Shown: positions 8,407 through 16,686 of the stretch, one piece after another
How positions within the stretch are numbered: the first letter of the stretch is position 1
Layout of the letters: every line of letters starts with the position of its first letter
Source: Gillisia mitskevichiae
GTDB lineage: Bacteria > Bacteroidota > Bacteroidia > Flavobacteriales > Flavobacteriaceae
Assembly (NCBI RefSeq): GCF_003634585.1
Contig: NZ_RBLG01000002.1
Location: forward strand, 682,001-746,000
Length of the DNA stretch: 64,000 nucleotides
Reading direction: 5' to 3'
Made by a program: the position numbers and the translations under genes
The notes under the pieces: model-generated
The model's database searches: none
Told to the model about the DNA's origin: nothing
The model's input: the letters and a program-made list of their open reading frames with translations, nothing else

Positions 8407-9132
8407 ATGAAATATCTGGTTGCTATCATATTTTCTATTGCCATAGTTTTGGCTTCTTTGTTATTAGGAAATGCCTATATAAAAAGAGCGCAGCCAGTTG
8501 GAGTTATCTCTGTAACCGGTTCTGGCAGCGAGAATTTCACCTCAGACCTTATTGTTTGGGAAGGACAATTTGTAAGAGTTTTTCCTGTATTAAAACAGGC
8601 CTATGAAGATTTAAACACAGATAAGGAAACTGTAAGAAAATACTTGATCCAAAAAGGGATTCCTTCAGAGAACATCGTTTTTAATTCTGTTCAAACCAAC
8701 GAACAACGAGAAAATCAATATCAAAATGGAAATTATGTTGGTAGCACTTTTAAGGGCTATGAATTAATACAATCTATAAAAATTGAATCTACCAATGTAG
8801 AATTAATAGAATCTGTATCTCGAGAGATCACAGAACTATTGAATAAAGGAGTCCAATTTAACTCCACGCCCCCAAGATATTATTATACCAAAATAGCCGA
8901 TCTTAAAATTGAAATGATCTCTAAAGCTACAGAAGATGCGCGTTTACGAGCAGAAAAAATCGCAGAGAATAGCGGTGGAAATCTAGGAGATCTCAACAAT
9001 GCTAGTATGGGAGTATTTCAAATTACAGGTCAGAATAGCGGTGAAGATTATAGTTGGAGTGGCGCATATAACACTCAGGACAAAAAGAAAACTGCGTCTA
9101 TAACTATGAGATTGGAATATAAAATTGACTAA
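8407..9132 (+). CDS. SIMPL (DUF541) domain protein
   Basis: A 241-residue protein with one N-terminal hydrophobic segment (about 4-24) that is either an uncleaved anchor or a signal peptide, followed by a SIMPL/DUF541 domain. The VISVTGSGSENFTSDLI strand, the KYLIQKGIPSENIVFNSV segment and the C-terminal ATEDARLRAEKIAENSGGNLG helix are typical of the family. SIMPL proteins form ring-shaped periplasmic assemblies in some bacteria (BP26-like), but the biochemical role is unknown. It is divergent from guaA and appears to be monocistronic. Confidence 0.9.
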   Translation: MKYLVAIIFSIAIVLASLLLGNAYIKRAQPVGVISVTGSGSENFTSDLIVWEGQFVRVFPVLKQAYEDLNTDKETVRKYLIQKGIPSENIVFNSVQTNEQRENQYQNGNYVGSTFKGYELIQSIKIESTNVELIESVSREITELLNKGVQFNSTPPRYYYTKIADLKIEMISKATEDARLRAEKIAENSGGNLGDLNNASMGVFQITGQNSGEDYSWSGAYNTQDKKKTASITMRLEYKID

Positions 9133-9339
9133 TTCCAGGTGATTAATTAAAATATTCCCACGTTTTCAAAAGAATATAATATCATATCCAAACTATTAAA
9201 ATTGCAGCTCAATAAACCCGACAGCAATCTTGAAATACCATTTTCTGGATAGTTCAAAAATGAAATATGTCGTATCTTTAATGATCCTTTTTTTTTGAAG
9301 GTAAAACTACTTAATTACTTTAAAAATTGAATTAAGCTT

Positions 9340-9885
9340 ATGTTAAACGACCTATTTCAAGCGGCATGGAAGGAACTAAGTCTAGCAGCATCTGGGAAAC
9401 AACATCCTTTCAATTTTTTCAGTTTGGCAACAATGGGAAAAAATGCTGCCGTAAGACAACGCACTGTTATTTTGAGAGGAATTTCTGAAAATAAAAGCTT
9501 GCTGTTCTATACCGACCTCCGCTCTACTAAGATCAAACAACTTGAACATAACTCAAAAGCAAACTGCCTTTTTTATGATCCTGCAAATCAGCTTCAATTA
9601 GTATTTAAAGGAAATATTATAATACATACCGATAATGAAGCTTGGGAAGAACATAAATATAAGATTGAAGGGAAGGCTGTAAATAATTACAATAGTTTAT
9701 TACCTCCGGGGAAGCCAATAAAAAATCCGCTACAAGTAGAGCGCACCAACAAATTACACTTTGCCCTCCTGGAATTTATACCAGTAAGAATGGAATATTT
9801 AAAGCTCAAGGAAGACTCTAATCATCTTCGTGCGAGATTTAGGCTAGATGAGGGGAATTGGAAACAGACCTTTTTGGTGCCTTAA
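9340..9885 (+). CDS. Pyridoxamine 5'-phosphate oxidase-family flavoprotein
   Basis: A 181-residue split-barrel protein of the PNPOx family. The stretch QRTVILRGI followed by LLFYTDLRSTKIKQL is the FMN-binding core also seen in PdxH. It lacks the extended C-terminal RxxR...P segment expected of a true PdxH, although the late LRARFRLDEGNW echoes it. It is therefore better called a PNPOx-like protein (Alr4036-type) than pyridoxine oxidase; the substrate is unknown. It stands alone on the plus strand, with a TATCTTTA box 60 bp upstream (9273-9280). Confidence 0.85.
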   Translation: MLNDLFQAAWKELSLAASGKQHPFNFFSLATMGKNAAVRQRTVILRGISENKSLLFYTDLRSTKIKQLEHNSKANCLFYDPANQLQLVFKGNIIIHTDNEAWEEHKYKIEGKAVNNYNSLLPPGKPIKNPLQVERTNKLHFALLEFIPVRMEYLKLKEDSNHLRARFRLDEGNWKQTFLVP

Positions 9886-10001
9886 AAAGGCTGTATAATA
9901 TTTGTTATCAAGAAAATTATTGACAAGATAATCCTCGAAATTTAATAGCAAATAAATAACAATCTTTCCATTTGCTGAAGGGAAAGGTGAAAAATTCAAA
10001 C

Positions 10002-10032
10002 AAAAAAAACTCCTTAGTTTCCTAAGGAGTTT
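10002..10032 (-). terminator. Terminator of tRNA-His
   Basis: An 11-bp perfect stem (10007-10017 with 10022-10032) with a 4-base loop, followed on the minus strand by a run of T. It lies just downstream of tRNA-His. Confidence 0.85.
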
Positions 10033-10039
10033 AAAAAAG

Positions 10040-10114
10040 GGTGGAAGACCGGGTTCGAACCGGCGACCCTCGGTACCACAAACCGATGCTCTAACCAGCT
10101 GAGCTACAACCACC
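10040..10114 (-). tRNA. tRNA-His (anticodon GTG)
   Basis: The minus strand folds as a tRNA. It has the histidine-specific extra G at -1 paired with C73, D-stem GCTC/GAGC, anticodon stem TCGGT/ACCGA around loop TTGTGGT (anticodon GTG), and T-loop TTCGAAC. CCA is not encoded. In the acceptor stem positions 5:68 and 6:67 are both U opposite U, so the helix has an internal mismatch. A terminator follows directly. Confidence 0.95.
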
Positions 10115-10173
10115 ATTTATTCGCGGATGCAAATGTATATTTTTTATATAATTCTGCCAAGAAAAAAATGAAA

Positions 10174-10890
10174 TTAAATTAGGTCAAAAATGGAATCTAC
10201 TGCAGGATAACGTTCTACGGTAAAACCTTCTGCATGTTCTGTTCCAATTAGGCGCCCCAAATCTCTTGCACGGTACGTAATACTATCAAAAAAGTTATCA
10301 CTAGAGATAGGCGTGGAAGGTTCGCTGCTGTCTTTATCAAAAAATTGAGTTTTATAAGCTTTTACAGAATTTAACTTCACATCCATATATCCAGTAATAT
10401 CTACTGCAATATCCGGAGTAATGTTTTTCCATTGAATATAATGATATACATGCTTTGGCCTCCATGGCTCCTGCACTACTCCATCATCTTTAGTTTCAAT
10501 TTTTAGTAGTCCACTTAAAAAACATGCATCGCTCACTAATTTAGAACCTTTCCCATGATCTATATGCCTATCGTCTATCGCATTGCACAGCACAATTTCG
10601 GGCTTATACTTTCTAATGATCTTAATGATCTCTAATTGATGCTCTTCATTATTAATAAAAAAACCATCTTTAAACCTTAAATTTTCTCTAATTGTCAAGC
10701 CGAGTATTTTCGCAGCTTCCGCAGCTTCCTGGTCCCTAGTTTCAGCTGTACCACGAGTTCCAAGTTCTCCACGAGTAAGATCTAGCACTCCAACTTTTTT
10801 ACCTTTATCTACTTCCTTAGCAATTGTACCTGCACAACTCAACTCAATATCATCGGGATGTGCACCAATGGCTAAAATATCTAATTTCAT
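10174..10890 (-). CDS. bshB1: Bacillithiol biosynthesis deacetylase BshB1
   Basis: A 238-residue LmbE/PIG-L family zinc deacetylase. BshB1 removes the acetyl group from N-acetylglucosaminyl-malate in bacillithiol synthesis. The N-terminal GAHPDDIELSCAG gives zinc ligands His11 and Asp14, and DDRHIDH supplies His112; the TRGELGTRGT loop is typical of BshB1. It is downstream of a trans-sulfuration enzyme gene by 25 bases on the same strand, which would couple cysteine supply to bacillithiol synthesis. A YtxJ-like bacillithiol-system protein elsewhere in the window supports the pathway assignment. The bshA and bshC genes are not in this window. Confidence 0.94.
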   Translation of the reverse strand: MKLDILAIGAHPDDIELSCAGTIAKEVDKGKKVGVLDLTRGELGTRGTAETRDQEAAEAAKILGLTIRENLRFKDGFFINNEEHQLEIIKIIRKYKPEIVLCNAIDDRHIDHGKGSKLVSDACFLSGLLKIETKDDGVVQEPWRPKHVYHYIQWKNITPDIAVDITGYMDVKLNSVKAYKTQFFDKDSSEPSTPISSDNFFDSITYRARDLGRLIGTEHAEGFTVERYPAVDSIFDLI

Positions 10891-10915
10891 ATTTGTAATA
10901 TTCTCTGTATTATTT

Positions 10916-12076
10916 TTAAACCTTCAATTCTTTTACGGCCTCCAAAGCCTGCTCTAAATCTGCAATAAGATCTTCTTTTTCTTCGATCCCAACTGAAAAT
11001 CGCATAAGCCCATCTTTAATTCCTTGGCTTGCTCTCTCTTCGTCGCTTAAGAGTGCGTGAGATGTCAAAGTTGGAGAAAGAATTGTAGACTCTACTCCTG
11101 CAAGACTCATAGAAGGCTTTATTAGCTTTAATTTCTTCTGAAATAAAGAAGCATTTATTCCTTCCTTTAGTTCAAAAGAAAGCATACCTCCAAAACCTCT
11201 CATTTGAGACTTAGCCAATTCATGGTCTGGATGCGATTTTAATCCTGGATAGTATACTCTTTCCACATCTTCATGCTTTTCAAGATACTTAGCCAGCTTT
11301 TTCGCATTCTTATTCTGAGCTTTCACTCGTATTCCCATCGTTTTAATACTGCGTTCCAAAAGCCATACTGTGTAATCACTTAAACTGCCTCCAAAATTCT
11401 TAGCAAGCTGAAAAATGGTATCTATATGTTCTTCCGAAGAGATCACTGTTCCTGCCAAAATATCACTATGTCCGCCCATATATTTTGTAGCCGAATGGAT
11501 CACCACATCAATTCCAAAATCGATAGGGTTCTGGTTTACGGGTGAAGCGAAGGTATTATCTATCATACTCACAAGACCGTGTTTCTTGGCTATTTTAGAT
11601 ACCGCATTAAGATCTGTAATAGTAAGTAATGGATTTGAAGGTGTCTCTATATAAATAACCTTTGTGTTCTCTTTGATCTCCGCTTCAAAACTTTCGGGCT
11701 TCAGATCTTTAGTGAAGGAGTAGGAAATTCCATACTTTTTGAACTCCTCAACAATTAGATTTCTAGTACCACCATACAGGGTGTTTTGCAACACTACATG
11801 GTCTCCACTGTGTAAAAATGCCAGCATCGCTGTGCTTACTGCAGCCATTCCACTTCCAAAGATCAAAGCAGCTTCCCCATTTTCTAAGGCAGCCATTTTC
11901 TTAGCCAAAGCAACCTGATTGGGGGTATTAAAATATCTTGGATAGCGCTTTACCTCCACATCTTCAAATGCATAAGAAGTAGACATATATAAAGGAGAAA
12001 TCGCTCCTTTAAACTGAGTGTCCTTTAATTCTCCCGCATGAGCACAACGAGTATTAATTCCAAGTTTATTCTTCAT
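10916..12076 (-). CDS. PLP-dependent trans-sulfuration enzyme (cystathionine gamma-synthase/lyase type)
   Basis: A 386-residue Cys/Met-metabolism PLP enzyme, of normal family length. The PLP lysine is K198 in SATKYMGGHSD; the phosphate-binding GSGMAA (75-80) and the YGGT motif (Tyr101) are in place. Members include cystathionine gamma-synthase, gamma-lyase, beta-lyase and methionine gamma-lyase; motifs alone do not separate these here. Placement immediately upstream of bshB1 (25 bases) hints at cysteine formation by gamma-lysis for bacillithiol, which is an inference. It is cytoplasmic and works as a tetramer in characterised relatives. Confidence 0.92.
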   Translation of the reverse strand: MKNKLGINTRCAHAGELKDTQFKGAISPLYMSTSYAFEDVEVKRYPRYFNTPNQVALAKKMAALENGEAALIFGSGMAAVSTAMLAFLHSGDHVVLQNTLYGGTRNLIVEEFKKYGISYSFTKDLKPESFEAEIKENTKVIYIETPSNPLLTITDLNAVSKIAKKHGLVSMIDNTFASPVNQNPIDFGIDVVIHSATKYMGGHSDILAGTVISSEEHIDTIFQLAKNFGGSLSDYTVWLLERSIKTMGIRVKAQNKNAKKLAKYLEKHEDVERVYYPGLKSHPDHELAKSQMRGFGGMLSFELKEGINASLFQKKLKLIKPSMSLAGVESTILSPTLTSHALLSDEERASQGIKDGLMRFSVGIEEKEDLIADLEQALEAVKELKV

Positions 12077-12287
12077 AAGTACTTTAGTTTTAGGTAAGCT
12101 AAATTTTTGCTCTAATGTAAAAAGAATTTATCTAAACTCTTTTCAACAAATACTAATTTCAAAAGTTCTAAATCAATTATTCTGAAATAATAACCTATGT
12201 TAATATTTTGCGTTAAACATAGTTTAAAGTCCCAATAAAACATATCTCCACATTCCATAATATGTACCTTAGTCTCGATAAATTAAA

Positions 12288-13355
12288 ATGAAAAAGAAAA
12301 TTATGAGCGAAGTTAAAGCATATGCGGCATCGTCTAAAACCGCAGAATTAGAACCATTTAAATTAGAAAGAAGAGATATCACAAAAGAAGATGTAGAAAT
12401 TGATATTTTATATTGTGGAGTTTGCCATAGTGATATTCATACGGTAAAAAACGATTGGAAAAATGCACAGTACCCTGTAGTTCCTGGACATGAGATTGTT
12501 GGTCGTGTTACTGAAGTTGGAGATAATGTTAAGAATTTTAAAGAAGGAGACCTGGTTGGAGTTGGTTGTATGGTAGATTCTTGCCAAACATGCGATTCTT
12601 GTAAGGAAGATCTGGAACAGTATTGTGAAAATGGGGCAACCTTTACTTACAATAGTAAAGACAAACATTTAGGAGGACACACTTTTGGAGGATATTCTGA
12701 AAAAGTGGTTGTGGATAAAAAATTCGTGCTTAATGTTCCTGAAAATTTAGATATCGAAGCTGTGGCACCATTACTTTGTGCAGGTATCACCACCTTTTCT
12801 CCACTTAACCACTGGAATGTAAAAAAAGGAGATAAAGTTGGTGTAATTGGTCTTGGCGGATTAGGACATATGGGTATTAAATTTGCTCATGCAATGGGTG
12901 CTCATGTGGTAATGATCACTACTTCTCCAGAAAAAAGCGGGGATGCGAAAAAATTGGGAGCAGATGAAGTTTTGATCTCTAAAGACGAAGAACAAATGAA
13001 AGAACATGCAAATTCTTTCGATTTCTTACTGAATACCGTTCCTGTAGGACATGATGTTAATCCATATATTGGGTTATTAAAACGAGATGCAACTATGGTT
13101 TTAGTTGGAGCTATAGAACCTTTAGATCCAATTCATGGAGCTGGATTAATTGGCAGTAGAAAAAGTATTGCAGGTTCGCTAATTGGAGGTATTAAAGAAA
13201 CTCAGGAAATGCTGGACTTCTGTGGGAAACATAATATAGTTTCAGATGTAGAGATGATCGACATTCAGAACATTAACGAAGCTTATGAAAGAGTTCAGAA
13301 ATCTGATGTAAAATATCGATTTGTGATCGATATGAAGTCACTAAAGAACAGTTAG
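12288..13355 (+). CDS. Zinc-dependent NAD(P) alcohol dehydrogenase (YahK/CAD type)
   Basis: A 355-residue medium-chain dehydrogenase, reducing aldehydes to alcohols with NADPH in close relatives. The catalytic zinc site uses YCGVCHSD (Cys46) and GHE (His68, Glu69). The structural zinc site is four cysteines, 99, 102, 105 and 113. The Rossmann motif GLGGLGHMG follows near 190. It resembles the broad-specificity aldehyde reductases of the YahK/cinnamyl alcohol dehydrogenase group. A second ATG five codons in (MSEVKAYAA) matches the usual family start and may be the true one. It is monocistronic, with a terminator-like hairpin at 13380-13415. Confidence 0.93.
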   Translation: MKKKIMSEVKAYAASSKTAELEPFKLERRDITKEDVEIDILYCGVCHSDIHTVKNDWKNAQYPVVPGHEIVGRVTEVGDNVKNFKEGDLVGVGCMVDSCQTCDSCKEDLEQYCENGATFTYNSKDKHLGGHTFGGYSEKVVVDKKFVLNVPENLDIEAVAPLLCAGITTFSPLNHWNVKKGDKVGVIGLGGLGHMGIKFAHAMGAHVVMITTSPEKSGDAKKLGADEVLISKDEEQMKEHANSFDFLLNTVPVGHDVNPYIGLLKRDATMVLVGAIEPLDPIHGAGLIGSRKSIAGSLIGGIKETQEMLDFCGKHNIVSDVEMIDIQNINEAYERVQKSDVKYRFVIDMKSLKNS

Positions 13356-13379
13356 AAATTCAAAATATAATAAATAAAC

Positions 13380-13415
13380 AAGGCTGTCTTATTTTTTTTG
13401 GCAGCCTTATTTTAT
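13380..13415 (+). terminator. Probable terminator after the alcohol dehydrogenase
   Basis: Stem AAGGCTG/CAGCCTT (13380-13386 with 13402-13408) with a T-rich 15-base loop, followed by ATTTTAT. Confidence 0.6.
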
Positions 13416-13430
13416 ACATAAACTTAAATC

Positions 13431-13808
13431 ATGGGAATATTTTCGTCTTTATTAGGAAATGCAGGAAGCATTGAAACAAGTGTTTTGGAAAAGGATTATG
13501 GAAAATTATTAATTCCTTCTGAAACTATTGAAGCGGGTTTTAAATTGTTACGGGACACTTTTATCTTCACCAACAAAAGATTGATCCTAGTAGATGTCCA
13601 AGGTTTAACTGGTAGAAAAATGGAGTATTTCTCTGTAAGCTACCGAAGCATTTCCAGGTTTAGTGTGGAAACTGCAGGTAGTTTCGATCTAGATGCCGAA
13701 TTAAAGATCTGGATCTCTGGAGAACAAAACCCGTCTATTTCAAAAAGATTCAATAAGAGTGTGGATATTTATGAAGTTCAGAAAATATTAGCAGCACATA
13801 TCTTATAA
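13431..13808 (+). CDS. PH-domain protein (bacterial pleckstrin-like)
   Basis: A 125-residue soluble protein with no signal peptide. The pattern DTFIFTNKRLILVDVQGLTGRK...YSF-like strand...ISRFSVETAG, then DAELKIW, then KSVDIYEVQKIL matches bacterial PH domains such as YvbH. These fold like eukaryotic PH domains, but their ligands are unknown. It lies 75 bp after the alcohol dehydrogenase gene on the same strand, separated by a terminator-like hairpin, and about 60 bp before hutI. Function cannot be predicted beyond the fold. Confidence 0.85.
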   Translation: MGIFSSLLGNAGSIETSVLEKDYGKLLIPSETIEAGFKLLRDTFIFTNKRLILVDVQGLTGRKMEYFSVSYRSISRFSVETAGSFDLDAELKIWISGEQNPSISKRFNKSVDIYEVQKILAAHIL

Positions 13809-13869
13809 ATTCCATCTTCAATTTATATGAATAGCGTGAAAAACTTAAAGGCTTTTTTATCTTTACGCT

Positions 13870-15108
13870 ATGAAATTACTTTTTACAAATATTAAAGAAC
13901 TGCTTCAAGTTAGAGAAGCTTCTGTTTTAAAGCTTTCCGGAAAAGAGATGAATACGCTCCCAACGATCAAGAATGCTTGGTTATTAGTGGAAGATGATAA
14001 GATCTCTGATTATGGTAAAATGGATGATCTTGCTAACATTTCAGCAGATAAAACTATAGATCTCACCGGGAAAATGGTTCTTCCCTCATGGTGTGATTCC
14101 CATACTCATATTGTATATGCAGGGAACAGAGAACAAGAATTCGGACAACGAATTAGTGGTCTATCCTATGAAGAGATCGCCAATAATGGTGGCGGGATTT
14201 TAAATTCTGCAAAAACTTTACAAAACACTTCTGAAGAGGATCTTTATAATCAATCTGCAAAAAGATTGGAAGAAGTGATTAAACTAGGTACTGGTGCAGT
14301 AGAGATAAAATCTGGATACGGATTAACAAAAGAGGCGGAGCTTAAAATGCTTCGGGTGATCAAAAAATTACAGCAGAATTATAATCTCCCTATAAAAGCT
14401 ACTTTTTTAGGAGCTCATGCCCTACCCCTAGAATATAAGGATAAGAAAAGTGAATATATAGATCATGTGATCCAAGAAATACTTCCTGCAGTTGCAAAGG
14501 AAAATCTTGCCGATTATATTGATATTTTTTGTGAACAAGGGTATTTTACTGTAGAAGACACAAATAAATTATTACAAGCTGCTGCCAAATATAATTTACG
14601 CCCGAAAATTCATGTAAATCAGTTCAATGCGATTGGTGGTGTACAGGCGGGAGTTGAAAACAAAGCTTTAAGTGTGGATCATTTAGAAGAGATGAGACAG
14701 GAAGATATACTTGCATTGAAAGATTCTGAAACTATGCCGGTAGCATTACCGGGATGTTCCCTCTTTTTAAGCATTCCATATACCCCGGCCAGAATGATCA
14801 TAGATGCAGATCTTCCTTTAGCTTTGGCTACAGATTTCAACCCCGGAAGCGCTCCCAGTGGAAATATGAATCTAGTAGTTTCACTGGCATGCATTAAAAT
14901 GAAAATGACTCCGGAAGAAGCAATTAATGCAGCAACTATTAACGGGGCTTATGCTATGGATTTGAGTGAAAAAGTAGGAAGTATTACCAAAGGTAAGCTT
15001 GCCAATCTAATAATCACAAAATCCATCCCTTCTTACACATATATACCTTATGCCTTTGGGAGTAACCCTATTGAGGCTGTTTATATTAATGGAAAATTGA
15101 TCGAGTAA
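13870..15108 (+). CDS. hutI: Imidazolonepropionase (histidine degradation)
   Basis: HutI hydrolyses 4-imidazolone-5-propionate to N-formimidoyl-glutamate, the third step of histidine breakdown, in the cytoplasm. This 412-residue amidohydrolase has the metal-binding CDSHTHIVYAG (His78, His80), the FLGAHALP histidine, IHVNQFN, SVDHLEEM and the late ATDFNPGSAPS aspartate, all diagnostic. The stop overlaps the hutG start by one base, so the two are translationally coupled. A TATCTTTA box ends only 3 bases before the ATG. Genes for the first two steps (hutH, hutU) are not in the window. Confidence 0.97.
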   Translation: MKLLFTNIKELLQVREASVLKLSGKEMNTLPTIKNAWLLVEDDKISDYGKMDDLANISADKTIDLTGKMVLPSWCDSHTHIVYAGNREQEFGQRISGLSYEEIANNGGGILNSAKTLQNTSEEDLYNQSAKRLEEVIKLGTGAVEIKSGYGLTKEAELKMLRVIKKLQQNYNLPIKATFLGAHALPLEYKDKKSEYIDHVIQEILPAVAKENLADYIDIFCEQGYFTVEDTNKLLQAAAKYNLRPKIHVNQFNAIGGVQAGVENKALSVDHLEEMRQEDILALKDSETMPVALPGCSLFLSIPYTPARMIIDADLPLALATDFNPGSAPSGNMNLVVSLACIKMKMTPEEAINAATINGAYAMDLSEKVGSITKGKLANLIITKSIPSYTYIPYAFGSNPIEAVYINGKLIE

Positions 15109-16103
15109 TGGAAGGATTTAAAACATATAGTCTAAAAGACGTCGAAAAGATTATAAAAACCCGGGAGGGAGAAACCAAGTTTGGGGAACGGGTGCATTTT
15201 ATAGAAGATCTCGATGATCTAGCAAGTATTGATGCCAAATACGTGCTTTTCGGGATTCCGGAAGATATAGGAATTCGTGGAAATTCAGGTAAAGCTGGAG
15301 CTGCTGCTGCATGGAAATGCTGTTTAAATTCACTCTTGAATATTCAGGCAAATCAATATACCAAACCAGAAAAATTGATCTTATTAGGGGAGGTGGAATG
15401 TGGTGAGGCTATGAATAAGGCTTCAAATATAGACCCTGCAGATCCTAATTATTATTTAAAACTGGGAGATCTTATTAGTAAAATAGATGATGTCGTATCT
15501 CTAATTGTCGCTAAGATAGTTTCCGCAGGAAAAACACCAATAATTATAGGCGGCGGGCATAATAATGCTTTCGGAAATATTAAAGGAGCTTCTGAAGCTT
15601 TAAAAAGACCTCTGAACATTTTAAATATAGATGCTCATACCGATCTTAGAAAAACCAATTTTAGGCATAGTGGAAATGGCTTTAGCTATGCAAGAAAAGA
15701 AAAATACCTAGGAAAATATAGAATTTTCGGGCTTCACCAAAATTATACTCCGGAATATATTTTCAATGAAATGAATCAGTCTGCAAACGATGGGTATCGC
15801 CTTTTCGAACATTTAATATTAATGCCTTCAGAAAAGATCGTTCAGTCGTTTAGAGAAGAAATGGAATTTGTATCTCACGATAATTTTGGATTAGAATTGG
15901 ATTGCGATGCAATAAAGGGCTTTCCAAGTAGTGCTCAAACTCCAAGCGGCTTTGCTATAAATATGATTAGGAATTTCATTAGAATAGCTTCAGAAGAGGA
16001 ACACGTTAAATATTTACACATTTGTGAAGCTGCACCTACATTAGAAACAGAGAATAAAGTAGGAAAGGCTTTAAGTTACTTTATAACAGATTTTATTAGA
16101 TAA
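15108..16103 (+). CDS. hutG: Formimidoylglutamase, arginase family
   Basis: HutG hydrolyses N-formimidoyl-glutamate to glutamate and formamide. This 331-residue protein carries the ureohydrolase manganese motifs: GGGHNNAFG, then NIDAHTDLR, then ELDCDAIKG. The last is a variant of the usual SxDxDxxDP, with a later Ser-Ala-Gln-Thr-Pro-Ser-Gly segment. It starts on the last base of the hutI stop (TAATG) and ends on the first base of the GNAT start by the same overlap. The neighbours make formimidoylglutamase much more likely than arginase or agmatinase. Confidence 0.93.
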   Translation: MEGFKTYSLKDVEKIIKTREGETKFGERVHFIEDLDDLASIDAKYVLFGIPEDIGIRGNSGKAGAAAAWKCCLNSLLNIQANQYTKPEKLILLGEVECGEAMNKASNIDPADPNYYLKLGDLISKIDDVVSLIVAKIVSAGKTPIIIGGGHNNAFGNIKGASEALKRPLNILNIDAHTDLRKTNFRHSGNGFSYARKEKYLGKYRIFGLHQNYTPEYIFNEMNQSANDGYRLFEHLILMPSEKIVQSFREEMEFVSHDNFGLELDCDAIKGFPSSAQTPSGFAINMIRNFIRIASEEEHVKYLHICEAAPTLETENKVGKALSYFITDFIR

Positions 16104-16561
16104 TGGAAATACTATCCTATACTCCAGAATATGCAAAAGATTTTAAAAATCTTAATATTGCATGGCTAGAAAAATACTTTTGGGTAGAACCGCATGATGA
16201 AGATGTTTTGGGAAACCCTGAGAAATATATAATTGCACCCGGAGGTATTATTTTCTTTGTAAAGGAAAATGAAGATATTATTGGTACGGTCGCCTTAATG
16301 AAAATGGAAGATGATATTTTTGAACTTACAAAAATGGCTATTACTCCAGCAGCTCAAGGAAAAAAGATCGGACAACAACTAATGGAACACACTATAAATT
16401 TTGCCAAGCAGAAAAAGTGGGAAAAACTTATAATCTATTCCAATAGGAAACTTGAAAACGCTATCTACATTTATAAAAAATATGGTTTTATTGAAATTCC
16501 AATTGAAGAAAACAATCCATATTCCAGAGGAGATATTAAGATGGAGTTGAACCTTTCATAA
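16103..16561 (+). CDS. GNAT family N-acetyltransferase
   Basis: A 152-residue GNAT acetyltransferase. The acetyl-CoA-binding motif A is visible as MAITPAAQGKKIGQQLMEHT (a Q/RxxGxG/A variant), followed by a YKKYGF-type motif B at about 130. It is translationally coupled to hutG by a TAATG overlap, so it belongs to the hut transcript. The substrate is unknown; acetylation of a small amine or amino acid related to histidine or glutamate metabolism is a guess from position only. Relatives of MarR-GNAT fusions in Bacteroidota look similar, but no MarR domain is present here. Confidence 0.9.
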   Translation: MEILSYTPEYAKDFKNLNIAWLEKYFWVEPHDEDVLGNPEKYIIAPGGIIFFVKENEDIIGTVALMKMEDDIFELTKMAITPAAQGKKIGQQLMEHTINFAKQKKWEKLIIYSNRKLENAIYIYKKYGFIEIPIEENNPYSRGDIKMELNLS

Positions 16562-16623
16562 ATATTTATTAATTGCAAGAGAATCCCTCACAGCTTTCTT
16601 AACTTTATATAATTAATACATTT

Positions 16624-16647
16624 AAAGCCCCTTACGGGGTTTTTTTG
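16624..16647 (+). terminator. Terminator of the hutI-hutG-GNAT operon
   Basis: Stem of 8 pairs including one G-T (16624-16631 with 16636-16643), with CCCC/GGGG core, loop TTAC and a T-run to 16646. Confidence 0.85.
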
Positions 16648-16686
16648 GTTCGCGAAATTCAATATAAACAACTAAAACATTAAAAA

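Noticed and set aside
9844-10116. 90-codon minus-strand frame starting MVVVAQLVRASVC
   Set aside because: It is the translation of tRNA-His, a well-known false gene in Bacteroidota.
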